Source of the DNA: Azadirachta indica
Taxonomy: Eukaryota > Streptophyta > Magnoliopsida > Sapindales > Meliaceae
Direction: 5' to 3'
Assembly (NCBI GenBank): GCA_022749755.1
Contig: CM040452.1
Coordinates: 20,044,350 to 20,108,349, forward strand
Length of the DNA: 64,000 bases
Positions 44,702 to 58,299 of the stretch are shown piece by piece. The position numbers and the translations under genes were made by a program. The number at the start of each line of letters is the position of its first letter. Positions within the stretch are counted from its first letter, which is position 1. Under the pieces are notes generated by a model. The model worked only from the letters and a program-made list of their open reading frames with translations. It ran no database searches and was not told the origin of the DNA.

Positions 44702-47700
44702 TTACCCTTGAGTTCTCTTTATCCAGTCTAGAATATCAGAACAATCTTCACGGCTAATAAAATGCCTTCACATTTGAAAAAGATAAATGATTAGTACCAG
44801 TAATGAATTATGTAATGATCAACTACATAAGAGCTTGTACCTATTTCTAGGGCGATAAGACTTAAGTTCAAATGCTTCTTGGCGGTTTGATATATCTTTC
44901 TTCATTTGAAGATAATTAGGCACAACCAAAGTTCCACTGGAATCATGGTATGCATTGATAATGAAGTCCAGCACATTTTCCTAACAAATAACAAAATTGG
45001 CTAATGAAAGCATTCCAGCAACGAAAGATGAATAAAAAAAAAAATAACCTACCTTGGTGCTAGTTACAAAACCTAAAGCAATCGAGTTGCAAAGTAACTT
45101 ACCAGGGGCCTAGAAGCATTAAGCCAGTGATATATACGCTCATTACGGAACCATGTCATTTGCCTTTTAGCAAAATTTCTGCAGAACAAGTAAACAATTT
45201 CTGGATTCATGTTTGCTGAGTGAGAACATACTTTACTCCATATAGCAGAAAGATTAAAGAATCATAACACAGCATACATCTTCACCAAAGAGATTACACA
45301 TTTCTTGTGACGGTCCTTCACTGATTTACAGACTGCTAAATTGGCAACCCCATCAAATGGTATAATGTTCCTCTCAATCAATATATTTCAAGATATAGAG
45401 AAGGAATAAATTTTCCAGCCACTACACACCTAATTTTGTCCTAAATCCCATGGAGGCATAGCAACAACTGAAATCCAGTTTTTGGAATAACTCTAGAATA
45501 ACAATAAAAAGAGAAATTCTGTTCTTAATTCTCTGCAATCAAACAATAAAGTAACAAATAATTCACTGCTCCCAAAATTTTGCACATATAACAAATTTCC
45601 CATGTTCAACCATATTTTCAACTGCTAGATTGCAAGAAAATACAGTGGTTCAAGTGGAATTGTCTCAACCTTTTCAATCATTCTCATTCTTTTTGTTCTT
45701 TAAACAACTAATTTCCTATGTTCGACCATATTTTCAACTGCTAGATTGCAAGAAAATACAGTGGTTCAAGTGGAATTTCTCAATGTCTTCAATCATTCTC
45801 ATTCTTTTTGTTCTTTAAATGACTAGCCTTTTAGTTTTACTCTTTCTGGTGTTAACTTGAGTTCAAACAAATGAATCCATATATCACAAGTGAACCTTCT
45901 TATACTTAATAATAGAAATTGGCAAACTTCCAAATTCCCAACATCCCATAGTCTTGTAGAAAAAGAATATTGTTTTTGCTACATAAATGAAATATGTTCT
46001 GTCAGGCGTGGAAATGTATTACCTGGATGCTTTCTGAAATTCTGATAAAAAGGCATAAAATTCTCTAGTAGAACCTCTTCCCCCTTGTTGCCTACATCTC
46101 AATAGGTATTCCATAGCCTGAAATTAGTACCAGACTAATTTAGATGAATTTTAACAATCTTTCACTATAAAGTGCAAAAACAAAATGAGGTGCCAAATAA
46201 AACCAAGACTACAGAATAAATCGGTAAAAGCAATGCAAAACTAAAAAAAAGGGTGCTATAAAATAAACTAAAGTGCTGGTATGAGCAATGCAACATTCAA
46301 TTTGAATGCTTATTCTTTTGTTAATCTTTTAATTGAATGTAATATATGATCAACATCTATTGTTTCAGATACATAAGTTTAAAAAGAAATTGTTAAGGTT
46401 GATGATCACAGCTATAAAGGGATTGCTTGAGAAACCACAAATACATGAACATGAAAAGAAGGATTTTTCCTGGGTAAAAAAATGATGCCCACACCCATAC
46501 ATGTGTGGTATATATATTCTCAAAGAAATCCACGAGATGCAGAAAATACTAAATAAAGATTATAATATTTTTTCTCTTTTGCCACAAGGAACAAAATGGA
46601 AAAGCATCCATTTCTCTTATAATCAGTAAATAGATGCAAGAAAAGTGCAAGAATCATATTTCAGAGGTATACTTGTCTATATCCAATTGCTCGGGTTGCA
46701 GAGTTTGAATTTGGAAGAAGACCCGTATCAAGAAGCCATCTGGCCTCGGACAAGATCCCATCACTTCCTACATTTGAAACCAAATATCCAGACAAAAAAT
46801 ATTGTTACATTACTAAAGATTAAAAAAGCTTTCCACCTTATACCACAAAATTAAGAACTAATGAACAAAAATGTTACAAGAACAATGAATCAATCAGATA
46901 GGAGAGCAGCAATCATTGCTGGTCATAATGCTAATTGCTCAACCTGTACAAAACTGTCGTCTCTAAGTACCAAAGCAAAAAGAACAATAAGATACACATC
47001 ATACAGTGATGTGCCATAACTTAACCTACCTGAAAACATATCTTCACAACGCAAATCTATCGATCTATAAAGATCAAGTCTGTGGCTTGAGAGGAAAAAG
47101 CAAAGAAACTCATAATCCAATTCCTTTGTATTTTGATCAGACAGACCGGCAGAAGAGTTCCTCTCATGAGAATGGTCTATTTCAGTTGAATTAGACAGTT
47201 CCCTATATGACTCATATGGTATCTGGAAAGCGGATGGAGGAGAACCGGTGGACTGCCGTGACAAAAGAAATGTCAATAAGCAACAACAGTGTACACTCAA
47301 AAATATTTTCAGTCATCACATTTTTTCAGGTAAAACAACTGTTTCACAATTCAAATGCAAACATATTCTTACAGAGTTTAAACTACTAAGTCCAGACCAG
47401 AAAAGGCTGGAAAGTGAAGTATCCAAATCTCAGCATGTATTAATCAGATAATTAGCTCATAAAATATTCATTTACAACTTAAATTCATATTGACTATGTA
47501 GCTCATTTCTTCAGGTTTTTGTAGAGATAATGATCATGAAAAAAATCATTCACAACTCAAATTCACATTCAAGATGCAGCTTGTTTTATTATGTTTACAA
47601 AGACAGGGGGTGGGCAGGAATTGGGCACCTAAATGTTTACGATAGAGAGATAGAGCAGCATCTGAATCTTTCTGTATATATAAGCTAAGAACATTGCAAA

Positions 47701-50087
47701 CTAACCTTGATTATTTCTAGGCTGCGCCGTAAACGATACCAATCATTGGCAGCCAGCAACTGAGCTTTCGGATCACCTGCACTGACCACTAACTCCACAG
47801 CAGCATCCCATTCCTCATCTCTCTGTAGATCAGCAAGCTCTGAATTTACCTCAGCAGCAATCTCTGGAGAGGCTTTTGGAACATCTGGCTTCCCATATAT
47901 GAACCTAATATTATCAACAAGAAGAAAATAGTGAAACATGTGCTATATGAGTTTTTTTTCAGTAACTCAACATAAAATTACAATCACAGCATGGGATACT
48001 GTCTGACATAGAAAAATTCACCTGCACAAGATAACAAAACTGTGATCTTAACACTCTCACATTACTCTATACACACACACAGTCACACATTTATATGAAT
48101 TCGCTTTGGAAAAGCTAGTTGAATAGCTACCAAGACCAGCAATTATGCAGACTCACTTCTCAATGGAATCAGTTAGCACAGATCAGGTTGTTGCAATCAG
48201 GAGAAATTATGTGCATAACAGCACTTAGTTCCAGTGAAAAGAAAAAGGAAACAGTTTTCAATAATGCTAACCTACACAAAAAGATGTGTAAACATACCAT
48301 CTCAAATACAATCCAGTCCCACCGGTGACAATTGGAACACGGCCATTATTAAGGACATCTTTTGTCACTTGCCTTGCATCCTCAAAAAATTGTCCAACAG
48401 AATAGTCTGAAAGAGGAGATAAATTCAAAACTTAGGAGAAGAGATGTTTCAAATTACCCTGAAAGAAATGCCATCATATTGTTTTACAAGATGCATTAAA
48501 ATGCTTTACTATGGTCCACACTCCACAGCCGACATACCTTCAGATGGATGCAATATGTCAATAAGGTGATGAGGCACTACCTGCAAAGACAAAAAAATTT
48601 GATTATTAAAACTATTTGACATGGCACAAATAGTAGAGGAGAACTGGATGGACATCAAAACAAGAAAAGATAAAGCCGAAAATATCATAGTGATATATCA
48701 TATTTCTGAGAGTCGAAAAAACTTCATCAGAACCAGAATTAGAATATTAGCCATGAGGCAGAGTGGAATAAAATAATATGAGAATGGTTTAGTCACAAAT
48801 ACAACAGGGGTTCATGCTTATTACTATCATGTAATATTTACTTAAAGGAATATGAATCCTCAGAAAGGCTATATGTCTCTGAAAGAAAATGGTAGATCAT
48901 AAAATTATATTTGTTCTAGACTATCACATGAATGATCGCTCATTAAGAGAAACTACGTCTCAATCATATTAAAGCAGATAAAAAATAAGCTTCAAGTACA
49001 AAATAGCAAACACTGAAGTTCTACCACCATGATATGTGTGCGTAAATAAGTGAAAATAGCATACAAGAGTATCTTGAAGCTTAAAATCTCATCATTGATG
49101 TCTCTTATGTCTTTGTGGAACCATTATTTTACCATCAAATAAATGAAACATTACACCATACATAATATGCAACACATAATACTCATTACAGATATCTTTA
49201 TCACAAAAGCAGACATTAAACAAGTAGTATCTCAACAAGGCACCTTTCTATCATTAGAAGAAGGCTTTGCAGACCCAATATCAAGACCTCGATAGACCTG
49301 CAACAGACTCACGGGTATTAAATACTTGTATAACGACTGAAATATTATGTGAGTGAAACAAAACGAGCACTGTGACAGTCCATTTAAACACAATTTTGAA
49401 TATAATTTATATAAAACCATGGGTTAAGCGTAGCAAGAGAGAAACTGTCTATTCTCCATAGTATCAAAGAATGAATTAGTCTAGGGTGAGTTGAAAATTT
49501 TTGTTCAGCCCAACAAACGCCTAGTTTCTTCACTTCACCAAAAGTTAGCTCAATCTACTAAGAGAAAAGTAGAAAACTTCAACCAATTTCTTTCCTATTA
49601 AACTGTTGCTACTTAAAACCACTAAACATAAAACTTCACGGCTCTCCAACCGATGTTCAAAACAACATAAGACATAACAAAAGCTCAGAACTTTGACATT
49701 TTTTTTTTCGTTTATTTGTTTACCCTAATTTTCTTCCCGTAAAATGTTTAATCAATTAAAACCAATGTTTTAAGCAGTTCATAATTGCTTAAAACCATCC
49801 ATTTAAGACAACAAAGCACCAAGAAAAAAAATTCTGCCGGCCTTACTAACCTGGACAGAGTCGGCGCTGATGATTTCACCATTGAGCCGCTTAGCAAGCT
49901 CCAAAGCCAGGCGGCTCTTTCCAGCTCCAGTAGGCCCAGATATCACAATAACCTTTTCTTTCTTGGATGAAACGGAGCATGACATGGTAAAGAGATGCCG
50001 ACGCCGAGTGAATTGTCGGAAAAATGGCTTCTCTTTCAGCCGCAGGTTGCATGTACGAATGCCACCACACACTCCGCTCATTAACAT
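44702..50087 (-). CDS. IPT9: tRNA dimethylallyltransferase, IPT9-like
   Basis: Eleven exons on the minus strand (50087-49851, 49297-49244, 48580-48538, 48406-48298, 47904-47706, 47252-47030, 46767-46673, 46117-46023, 45178-45103, 44980-44841, 44753-44702) join in frame to about 440 aa. The enzyme transfers a dimethylallyl group to N6 of A37 in tRNAs reading UNN codons; turnover of modified tRNA yields cis-zeatin-type cytokinins. The P-loop GPTGAGKS is at residues 51-58. It is followed by the conserved [18 protein letters not shown] substrate block, [12 protein letters not shown], and [11 protein letters not shown]. The later segment [24 protein letters not shown] contains the typical AIGYRQ motif. 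The C-terminus ends [17 protein letters not shown], as I recall for plant IPT9 rather than IPT2. The first ~35 residues are basic and may target an organelle; Met35 is an alternative start. Symbol by similarity. Confidence 0.9.
45595..45826. repeat. Tandem repeat 2 x 116 bp inside an intron of the IPT9-like gene
   Basis: Copies start at 45595 and 45711 and share ACCATATTTTCAACTGCTAG and ATTCTTTTTGTTCTTTAAA. They are more than 90% alike by eye. They lie wholly inside intron 8 of the minus-strand gene. Confidence 0.9.
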
Positions 50088-50868
50088 TGCCTTAAATTAC
50101 TTTTTTGTTATTCTTGGATTTCAGATTGAAAGATTGGAGTTTCGTTTTATGATGTGATGCTCTGTTCTGGGTTTGACGACGGCGATACTTTTTGTGTTTT
50201 TCAGTCTTTGAAGATGTTAACTAAAACTAAAACTGAAGTGGGTAAGGTTTTAAGGATTGGGGTTTTGGCCTGTTTTGATTTCTTCCTTTTTTCGTTTTTA
50301 CAGATATTTGTGATATACAATGTGTTCTCCACAAAAAGAAAAATATATATTTTCTCCTCAAATGCTACTTTAAATATACTTTTAATCTATTATTTAAAAA
50401 CAAAGTAAATACAAAAAATTATTATTTAAAAAAAAACTCTATCAATTGCAACTATTGACTCTTGTTCTTGTTTCTGATTTGATCTTTTTTTATTTCTTCT
50501 GTTTTTTCTGTTGCATTCCTTCTTCGGAGGAAAAATAAATGAAACCCATATGCAAATAGCTGTTGCCCATAACCTCAAACTACCAACAACTGATGTCCAA
50601 TTCAGAAGAATGATATCTCACCTATTTTCAGAATAAATTCAATTCAAAAAAGAAAAAAAAATAAAAAGAATCTTGATTATGACAGTTTCCCCATAGCTAT
50701 CTAGTTAAAATAAATAACTTACTACCTAAACTTGACCACCAACTGGTTGTTGTATGGAAACCTTCTAAACAGACTTGAAACTCAAGATACTCGTTAAAAA
50801 GTTTCAGAACATTGTCTCTAAAAATTGAGTAAAAGAACAACAATTCCATCTTTAGCCACCAAGATCAA
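50088..50868. promoter_or_regulatory. Divergent promoter between IPT9-like and TBL genes
   Basis: About 780 bp separate the two start codons of oppositely transcribed genes. The left part, next to the tRNA gene, is mixed sequence; the rest is AT-rich. I see no convincing TATA box for either gene at the expected place, so only the position supports this call. Confidence 0.4.
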
Positions 50869-52581
50869 ATGATGACACAACCATGGCTTGATCGCCGGAT
50901 TCAATCCCTTTTTCCAGTTGCATTGGTTTCGGTTCTGATTGTTGGAACTGCACGACTGGTACTAGATAACTTGAGGAGCAACCAGAGCTATATCTTTCAG
51001 TTGTATCGCAATGCAGATGGTTACAGGCAGAGGAAACCAGTCTTTGTTTCTGCTAAAGATCGGTTCGAGAAAAGCTGCAACGTTTTTGAAGGAAAATGGG
51101 TTTGGGATAATGTGACTTATCCTCTTTATACAGAAGAAAGCTGCCCTTATTTGGTTAAGCAGACTGCTTGCCAAAGAAATGGCAGACCTGATTCATTCTA
51201 TCAGAGCTGGAGGTGGCAGCCGGATGCATGCAAACTACCAAGGTAACTGTCTTTTACATGCTTGAATCGAAGATTCGCATACAGGAAAACATTTTGTATT
51301 ATGAAGTTCCACATAAGCAGTTATGTGGGTGGAGATTACATTCTGAAGAGCATTTGAAATGTTTCTGTATCTCTCAGGTTTGATGCATTGAAGTTATTGG
51401 ACATTCTGAGGGGAAAAAGATTGATGTTTATTGGAGATTCAGTGCAGAGAGGCCAGTTTGAATCAATGGTCTGTATGGTACAATCTGTGATTCCTGAAGC
51501 AAAGAAATCATTTCACAGAATTCCTCCGACGAAGATCTTTAAAGCTGAGGTACCTGAGTTTAAATACTTTGTTGATTTTTTGTTCCCAATTGGAATTGTT
51601 GATGATTAGCTTAGCTGAAGATGATTTATTCTGTTTTTTTTTTTCTCAGGAATACAATGTCTCCATTGAGTATTACTGGGCACCCTTTATTGTGGAGTCA
51701 ATTTCAGATCATGCCACAAATCATACAGTGCGAAAAAGACTGGTAAATCTTGACTCCATAACTAAACACGGCAAGAGCTGGGAAGGAGTTGATGTGTTAG
51801 TATTTGAAAGCTATGTATGGTGGATGTACAAACCAACGATCAATGCTACGTAATTCTCGATCATTGCTTGTTTAACTTATTTAATGAAGCTCTAGTAGCT
51901 GAAAATGTATCATAATTTGCTGTAAGAAGCTCAAATTGAAAATCCTTCGTGTGGTTTCTGTTTCCAGATACGGATCTCCAGATGATGTTCAAGAATATAA
52001 TGTAACCACTGCCTACAGATCGGCATTAGAAACTTGGGCAAATTGGCTAGAATCCAGCATCAACCCTCGCAATCAAAAGGTGTTCTTCGTGAGTATGTCT
52101 CCAACACATTTGTGGTAAGTTTCAACCAAGTTTCGAGCAAATTTTACATCTTTAAATCCAAAGATTTGTCAACTCGTTCAACGGCCTTGCTTTAATCATG
52201 AAACATATTTGCATATTATGTTGTAGGAGCTATGAATGGAGACCTGGAAGTAACGAAAACTGTTTCAATGAGGTATATCCCATCCAAGGTTCATACTGGG
52301 GAACTGGTTCCAGTCTGGCAATCATGGAGATAATTCATGATATTCTGCGAGAATTAAAAGTCAATGTAACATTTTTGAACATCACTCAATTATCTGAGTA
52401 TCGGAAAGACGCTCATACAACAGTTTATGGGGAACGGAAGGGCAAACTATTGACAAAAGAACAAAGATCTGATCCGAAAAATTTTGCTGATTGCATTCAC
52501 TGGTGTTTACCAGGAGTTCCTGATACATGGAATGAGATTCTGTACGCATATTTATTGCAAAAACATCAAAACTTTTTGTAA
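50869..52581 (+). CDS. TRICHOME BIREFRINGENCE-LIKE (TBL/PMR5) polysaccharide O-acetyltransferase
   Basis: Five exons (50869-51242, 51378-51549, 51650-51849, 51968-52114, 52227-52581) join to 415 aa. Residues ~13-33 form a single membrane anchor, as in Golgi type II TBL proteins. The Cys-rich TBL/PMR5N domain follows, with [19 protein letters not shown] and [19 protein letters not shown]. The catalytic Ser is in [10 protein letters not shown] (GDS at 144-146). The C-terminal [16 protein letters not shown] provides the Asp386-His389 (DxxH) pair. Family knowledge: TBL enzymes of this type transfer acetyl groups from acetyl-CoA to xylan, mannan, xyloglucan or pectin. The sequence fits the xylan-acetylating branch (ESK1/TBL29, TBL28, TBL30 relatives), but I cannot fix the substrate. 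Several Asn-X-Ser/Thr sites fit a lumenal domain. All catalytic residues are present. It is convergent with the gene ending at 52809. Confidence 0.9.
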
Positions 52582-52808
52582 CCATCGGGATTGTTATGAA
52601 GAAAAAGAAAACAATCTGCCATGCAGAAAAACATATCATCCCATCTATAAATCAGAGAATTTGCACAACTTTTTTATCTTTAAATCCTTATTATTCATTT
52701 ATTTCTACACAGAAACTGGGAACTTCAACCGTTTTATTTACATATTGATATAACACACTGATGTTTGACATGAAAGACGCTGCATAAAGGTCAGATAGCT
52801 TAATTTAT

Positions 52809-55800
52809 TTACAGGAGCTCCCATTCAGAGTCACATGTATGATTTTTACTTGAGTTCTCCAAATCCAAGGTCGCAGAGGTGGTCGATGGCAAGAGACTTT
52901 GCATTGTTTCTTGGCTGGGTCCCATATAAATGTCTCCAAACCAAATTGCTAGCTGCTCGTACTCCTTAGCTAACCTCCTTTTTGAAGCAAAAGCATCCTG
53001 GATCCTTTTCTGGTAAAAATATGAGAAATGAGGTGAACAACCAATTCATTTAATTTTGAGTATCTGGATAATTAATAATTGTAGGTAAAAACATAAAATT
53101 ATAATGTTGTTTTATTTATGACCATGCATGCTTCAAAGAATTACTGAAAATTCAGACCACGAACATATTCCAATTTGGGTATGACTTAAATACACTTTCC
53201 AACTTATTTTCTAGATTTCATGAGCTAGTGCATTCACATTTTAGTTTTGACATGTATAGCCTCTTCCTTTGTTTTTGAATTTTTTTTTTTTTTCCAAAAA
53301 CCTTCTGACCAAGGTTATGAACTGAAGAAACCCGTTTTATTAGAATGAAAAAGAGGATGTACAAACAGCTTTCTTTTTAGGGTTAGGCAATTCAAAAAAC
53401 AAGGTTAACAAGTACAAATCTAGATTTTCCTATTTATTTACAAAACAAAATATGTGTTAAACAGGGAGCAAAATATGGATCCCTATCATGATTTCTCTTG
53501 CAAATAAAGTGAGAGGATGTGTGTTTGACACAGAGAGAGAGACAGAGGAGGAGAGAAACAGAGAGAGATGTCAACCTTGAATGATCTCAGTTTCTGTGTC
53601 CTATAAGAGACAGAATAAAGAGATCTATCATCAACCATGACGCAGCTATTCTCCAGCTTTGCATTATCAAATAGTTCAATGGTTTCCATCCCAGAATAAT
53701 CCAAATCATCAGTATAATCACGTGAAGGTCCTGTAGATGCTTTCAGAATTAGAGAGAATCCAAATCATATAACAGTTCTGGTAAATGGGAATTCTGACTA
53801 CATTTTTATATGTTCTCTCAAAATAGACAAACATCAATGTGATATATACAAAATAAATAAACTCATGAATTATAGAGGAAAATAGACAACAAATATTTGT
53901 GAATGTGGAACACAGTCTTTTTAAAAAATTCTTGTTCTTTGTTCTTCTGGGAACTAATGTTAACTCAAGACTCTGCCATGCCCCTTCAAATGACGATACT
54001 CAACTTAAAAGGCCGTAGCAAGGACAGGGAGAAACAAGATATTTAAGTAGTAAATCTAAAATACTTCGAAGGATCAATCCAATTGGCAGATACCAAGTGC
54101 ATGAATTTAACATTTGGACTTTCTTATACAATAAGTACTGAAGTTATATGCACACAACACCCACACCTGAACCCATATAACATAGCAGCTTTCTGCTGCT
54201 TCCTGAATCACATAGCACTGCCTTCATCCCCTCCAAAATTCATGTTCCCAAGGAAAACTACTACATTTGTTTTTATTTTAAGGTAGACTACATAACTATA
54301 AACATGTATTAAGGGAAGAAGTTGTAATCATCACATCATCATCATCCGGCTATGGCCAATAAATATCAGGGGAGAAAAAAAATAGACACCTGCAAATTGA
54401 GAAAAGAAGCAAAATAAACTTTAACATACCATCATCTGAAGAGGTTGCAAGAGCCTCAAATTGAGCAGACTCACGTAAATCAGCATTAGTGTTTCGAGAT
54501 ATCTCAGTTAGTGCCGTTGTATAATCAGTTCTAGATACATCTTCTTCTGCAAGCCAGAAGTAAATGAGAATCACGGGAAAAAGAAGGAAACAATAATTAT
54601 TTCAGGATTCAGAAATACAAACCAATTGGTTTCAGAGACAGGACACTTCTGGAGTTGATGAGTCCTGCCTCCTTGTCCTTATGGGAAAAAATTGGAGACG
54701 ATGTAGAAGAAGGGATTGCTTCACCACTATCATAAACTTCAACTTCATCAACTACATCAGTAGACGGTACTGCTTCTGTGGTTAAGTAATCAAGTAAATT
54801 CTCATGCAAATCATTAGATTCCATTGACCTTGAATAGCTAGAGGGCATTAATCTCGTCTCTGACATTTTTTCCTCACAAGATGCAACTGACAGAGCCACT
54901 TTAGAAGCAGCAAAAATATTTGAAATATCAGAAACACTCACAGAGTCATCTGCCAAGTTATCACAAACTGTATCCACTCTTTGGGTGGGTTGAAACTCCA
55001 CAACATTGACTGAAGTTCCATGTGAAATCTCCGCCCCAACCTCACATGCATTTTTTTTATTAGTGCCAACGAATTCACAAGATGCTAGCACTTTGGATGA
55101 GTTTTTCTCACTAGGAGACACTAACTCCAACACCTCAGATGTAGACGACTTTTCTTTTATGGCATTTTCTTCAACATCCAAATCACAGATCTCATGTGTT
55201 AAAACATCATCTATTTTTCCTAAAACCAAATCAGGCCCTGAACCATCAACAGGATCTACAGCAGTTGGAGTAATGAGTTGATTTGCATGGTCAAGTCTAT
55301 TAACTGCATGACCAAGCTGGTTCTTCATTTGATTGATTGGGTCATCTTCCTCTTGTGATTGCTTAATCATAGTATTTGCAGAATTTTCTTCAATACCTAT
55401 TACTGACTTAATATATGTACCAGTGGAATCATTTTTTTTCATAGCCACTTCTTGAGCTTCATGTTTTACAGCATCTACTAGAGGAAGTAAATCTAGGACG
55501 ACATCAGAATAGAATCTTTTCACGCTTCCGCCCATTGTCTGCATCTGATTTTCAACATATTTAACAGTGTCCTTCACATAAAATCACATCAAATTCATTA
55601 GAAAAAATGCCAACAAATTTATAAGTCACAAGCGCGGGCCAAAAACTACATACATGTTCTGTTATTCAATCTAATGAACCTGCACCAACTAAACGATAGA
55701 TGGATATCCAAGGAAATAACAAGAAAAACTATGGAGAAAGAGGAATTATATTTATAATAACTACCTGGCTCACGATATTATCCACCTGCTGGCACATTGT

Positions 55801-55860
55801 TTCAAATTTCTGGGAGATATTCTTCCCAACCCAGGTTATACTTTTGAGTTTTTTATCCAT
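52809..55860 (-). CDS. Plant-specific protein of unknown function
   Basis: Five coding exons on the minus strand (55860-55765, 55571-54623, 54546-54430, 53730-53576, 53009-52809) join with GT-AG introns to about 505 aa. I recognise the N-terminal block (KSITWVGKNISQKFETMCQ then DTVKYVENQMQTMG and VKRFYSDVVLDLLP) and the C-terminal end DSEWELL as features of a plant protein family with no known function. The middle (residues ~100-350) is Ser/Glu/Asp-rich, low complexity and probably disordered. The C-terminal exon has a Lys/Arg-rich stretch (KRIQDAFASKRRLAKEYEQL) likely to form a helix. No signal peptide or membrane span is seen. I start it at the ATG before DKKLKS. A 5' UTR intron probably runs from ~57194 to ~55958, since a CCG/GTAAC donor sits in a GC-rich leader near 57.2 kb. 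It converges with the TBL gene, 227 bp away. Confidence 0.8.
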
Positions 55861-55957
55861 TTCAGACTTGTACAATATTTCTGGAACAGATGTTTCAAAC
55901 AGCCCCACTTTTATAGAAGGTGCAAGAATTACTCCTACACCAGGATGATGAACTTGC

Positions 55958-57194
55958 CTGCATTGAGACCCCACCTCATCAAGAATTTGATGGCTTAACA
56001 TGTTGGGAAATGAGAAAAACAATTATAAGGATCTCAATATCTCAGCTCATTTAAACTGTAATGAAGCTGTTGTCTAAATGTAAACCTATCAGAACTAAAA
56101 ATTATAACCATTTTAAAAAGGCCCACCAAAATCTAAAACGTTTTCCAAGTGAAGTAGTAACCTGAACACAGTCAAACTTCATCAACTTAAACTTTTACTT
56201 TAAATTTCACATTGAAAATATTTGAAGAACTGACTAAGGTATAATGATTTAGAAAGGTTTCAGTCCTTAGACAGTTATCAGACTCAATACCAACAAGACA
56301 AACAACCTCAGTAACATAAACTAGCATTTGCATATTCAAAGCTTATGTACAAGAGTAGTCTCAAAACAATACAAGATTCTCTTAATGAAAAAATGAAATT
56401 CCATTTACACCTTGTTGATAAAACCCATGCAATCTGGAAAACCTTTTAACTTTTATCAAGCACTAATATTGATTTCCTGCATTGTCTAATTTATGGCTCA
56501 TTGCACTAAATTTTCTGCTTCTTACAACATCTCCAAAATGTGCTTCATTTGTCTACTTACTGTTCCACGGGAAGTCCACTGAACTTACAGCCTACAAAGT
56601 GAGATGTAACTCTTTCCTGGTGTGTGCAGGTCGCTTCTCAATGGCAAATTACTTTACCAATTAAGCAATCGACGGCAAGTGTACACCTTGAAGACCATTA
56701 AACTTTCAGCAGAATTTGGACAACTAACAAAAACCAACCCGTTCGTATGGAAAGTATCACTTCACAACACATTGGTTCATCCAACTCCATTAAAAAAAAA
56801 AAAAGAATTCTTGTATAAATTTTAATATTTTATTCACTCATGCAGTGTTGTCACCTAAGTATATTCATACTTTAAATAACAGACCCATAATTTAATTCCT
56901 TCTCTTACTGGTATCCTCCATGATCATCCTTTAAACATTGATACAAGTAGCTCAATTTCGTTTTTTCCAATATCAGCACAAAGGGCTACAAACAGAGATT
57001 ATAACGCAATCCAATCTCGCTAAACGAAGTAACTATCTAACAAAATTATAACCATGACGATCAAGCGTGATCAACTTCTTAAACTGAGAATTGACACTAA
57101 TAAAGATTCCAAATTTGACAGAACTTCCGTAAAAGAACCAAATTTTACATGCAAGAGACGTTGAACGAGAAAAAGAAGAATATGGGATGTTACC
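55958..57194 (-). other. Probable 5' UTR intron of the unknown-function gene
   Basis: No coding sequence is seen. A donor-like GTAACATCC on the minus strand at ~57194 follows a GC-rich leader (57195-57240), and a TGCAG acceptor at ~55958 precedes the first coding exon. The splice is inferred from signals only. Confidence 0.45.
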
Positions 57195-57259
57195 GGAAAC
57201 CTAAAGCAGACGAAGAACGGCGGAGATTGTCGCCTCTGAGCTTGGTTATTCTTTTGGGG

Positions 57260-58290
57260 CTGGTTGGGTTTATGAAATTAATGACTCTGGAGATTGTATG
57301 TAACCCGGGGTTTTAGTAATTGAAAGCGAATTTTTAGTTATTTTAGATTTTAGTTGGTGGGATAATTACTTCAAACGCTCTCACTTTTAACATTCTTGTG
57401 GATAAGGACATAGTTTTTCTATTTATATCAACTACGTCTACAATCTTTATTGTGATGACTGAATTACCATGGAAGTGCCTAATTCTTGTGAATAAGGACA
57501 TAGATTTTCAAAACGTGAGAGACTGTCTTTGATACAAATTAAAAGAACTGTGTCTTATTTTGCAAGAACTATAAACAATCGAGGACTCTTATCCTGTCAA
57601 TGACAACGGCATCCTCAAGCTGTCACCGGAAAATTAGGTAATAGCATAATTTGCCCCTAATTCGTATAATTTCTGAAATAAAGATATAGTTTGTCCACAT
57701 ATATCAAATAAGTCCTTAAAATTGTTCTGATAAAATATTTAAAAATTGATTTGAAATAGAATACAAACGATTTACTGTTTCATCTATAGTCCAAAGTAAA
57801 TTTAAGTTATGTTGAATATTACTCTTTCTTAATTTTAGTTAATTTCACTTTTTTTTTAATCAATGTACGTCTTATGAGTAGTCATTGATAAAGAACAATT
57901 GAGAATTTGTGTTCATTTTAAATTGAATTTTTCAAATAAAAAGATTCAGTCACTTTAAACATAGTAAATAAGTAAATGTTTAACTTTTCAATCTTTTTTT
58001 ATTTTTTTTTATTTTTTTATTTTTTTATTTGTTTTTGTGTTGCCAATCACTTAAGTCATGAAAATTTTCTCTCTCACCTCGCTGTTTATTTAATTTACTG
58101 GTCTCCCATATGAGTAAATACATGACTGGCCGAGTTTTTTTCAGCCTTTTCCGATCGTTCTTCCTTTTGTTTTCTATCGGCCAGTTAGTAAATGAAAACT
58201 CCAGTCATTGGGTAATTTTTAATTTTAATTAATTATTTAATTAAATAATTTAATAATTACTTGTATCAACAATCCATAAATTTTTAAATT
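57260..58290. other. Intergenic, no gene recognised
   Basis: This is AT-rich DNA upstream of the unknown-function gene, with T-rich runs near 58.0 kb. Nothing else stands out. Confidence 0.5.
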
Positions 58291-58299
58291 TTAATTAAT

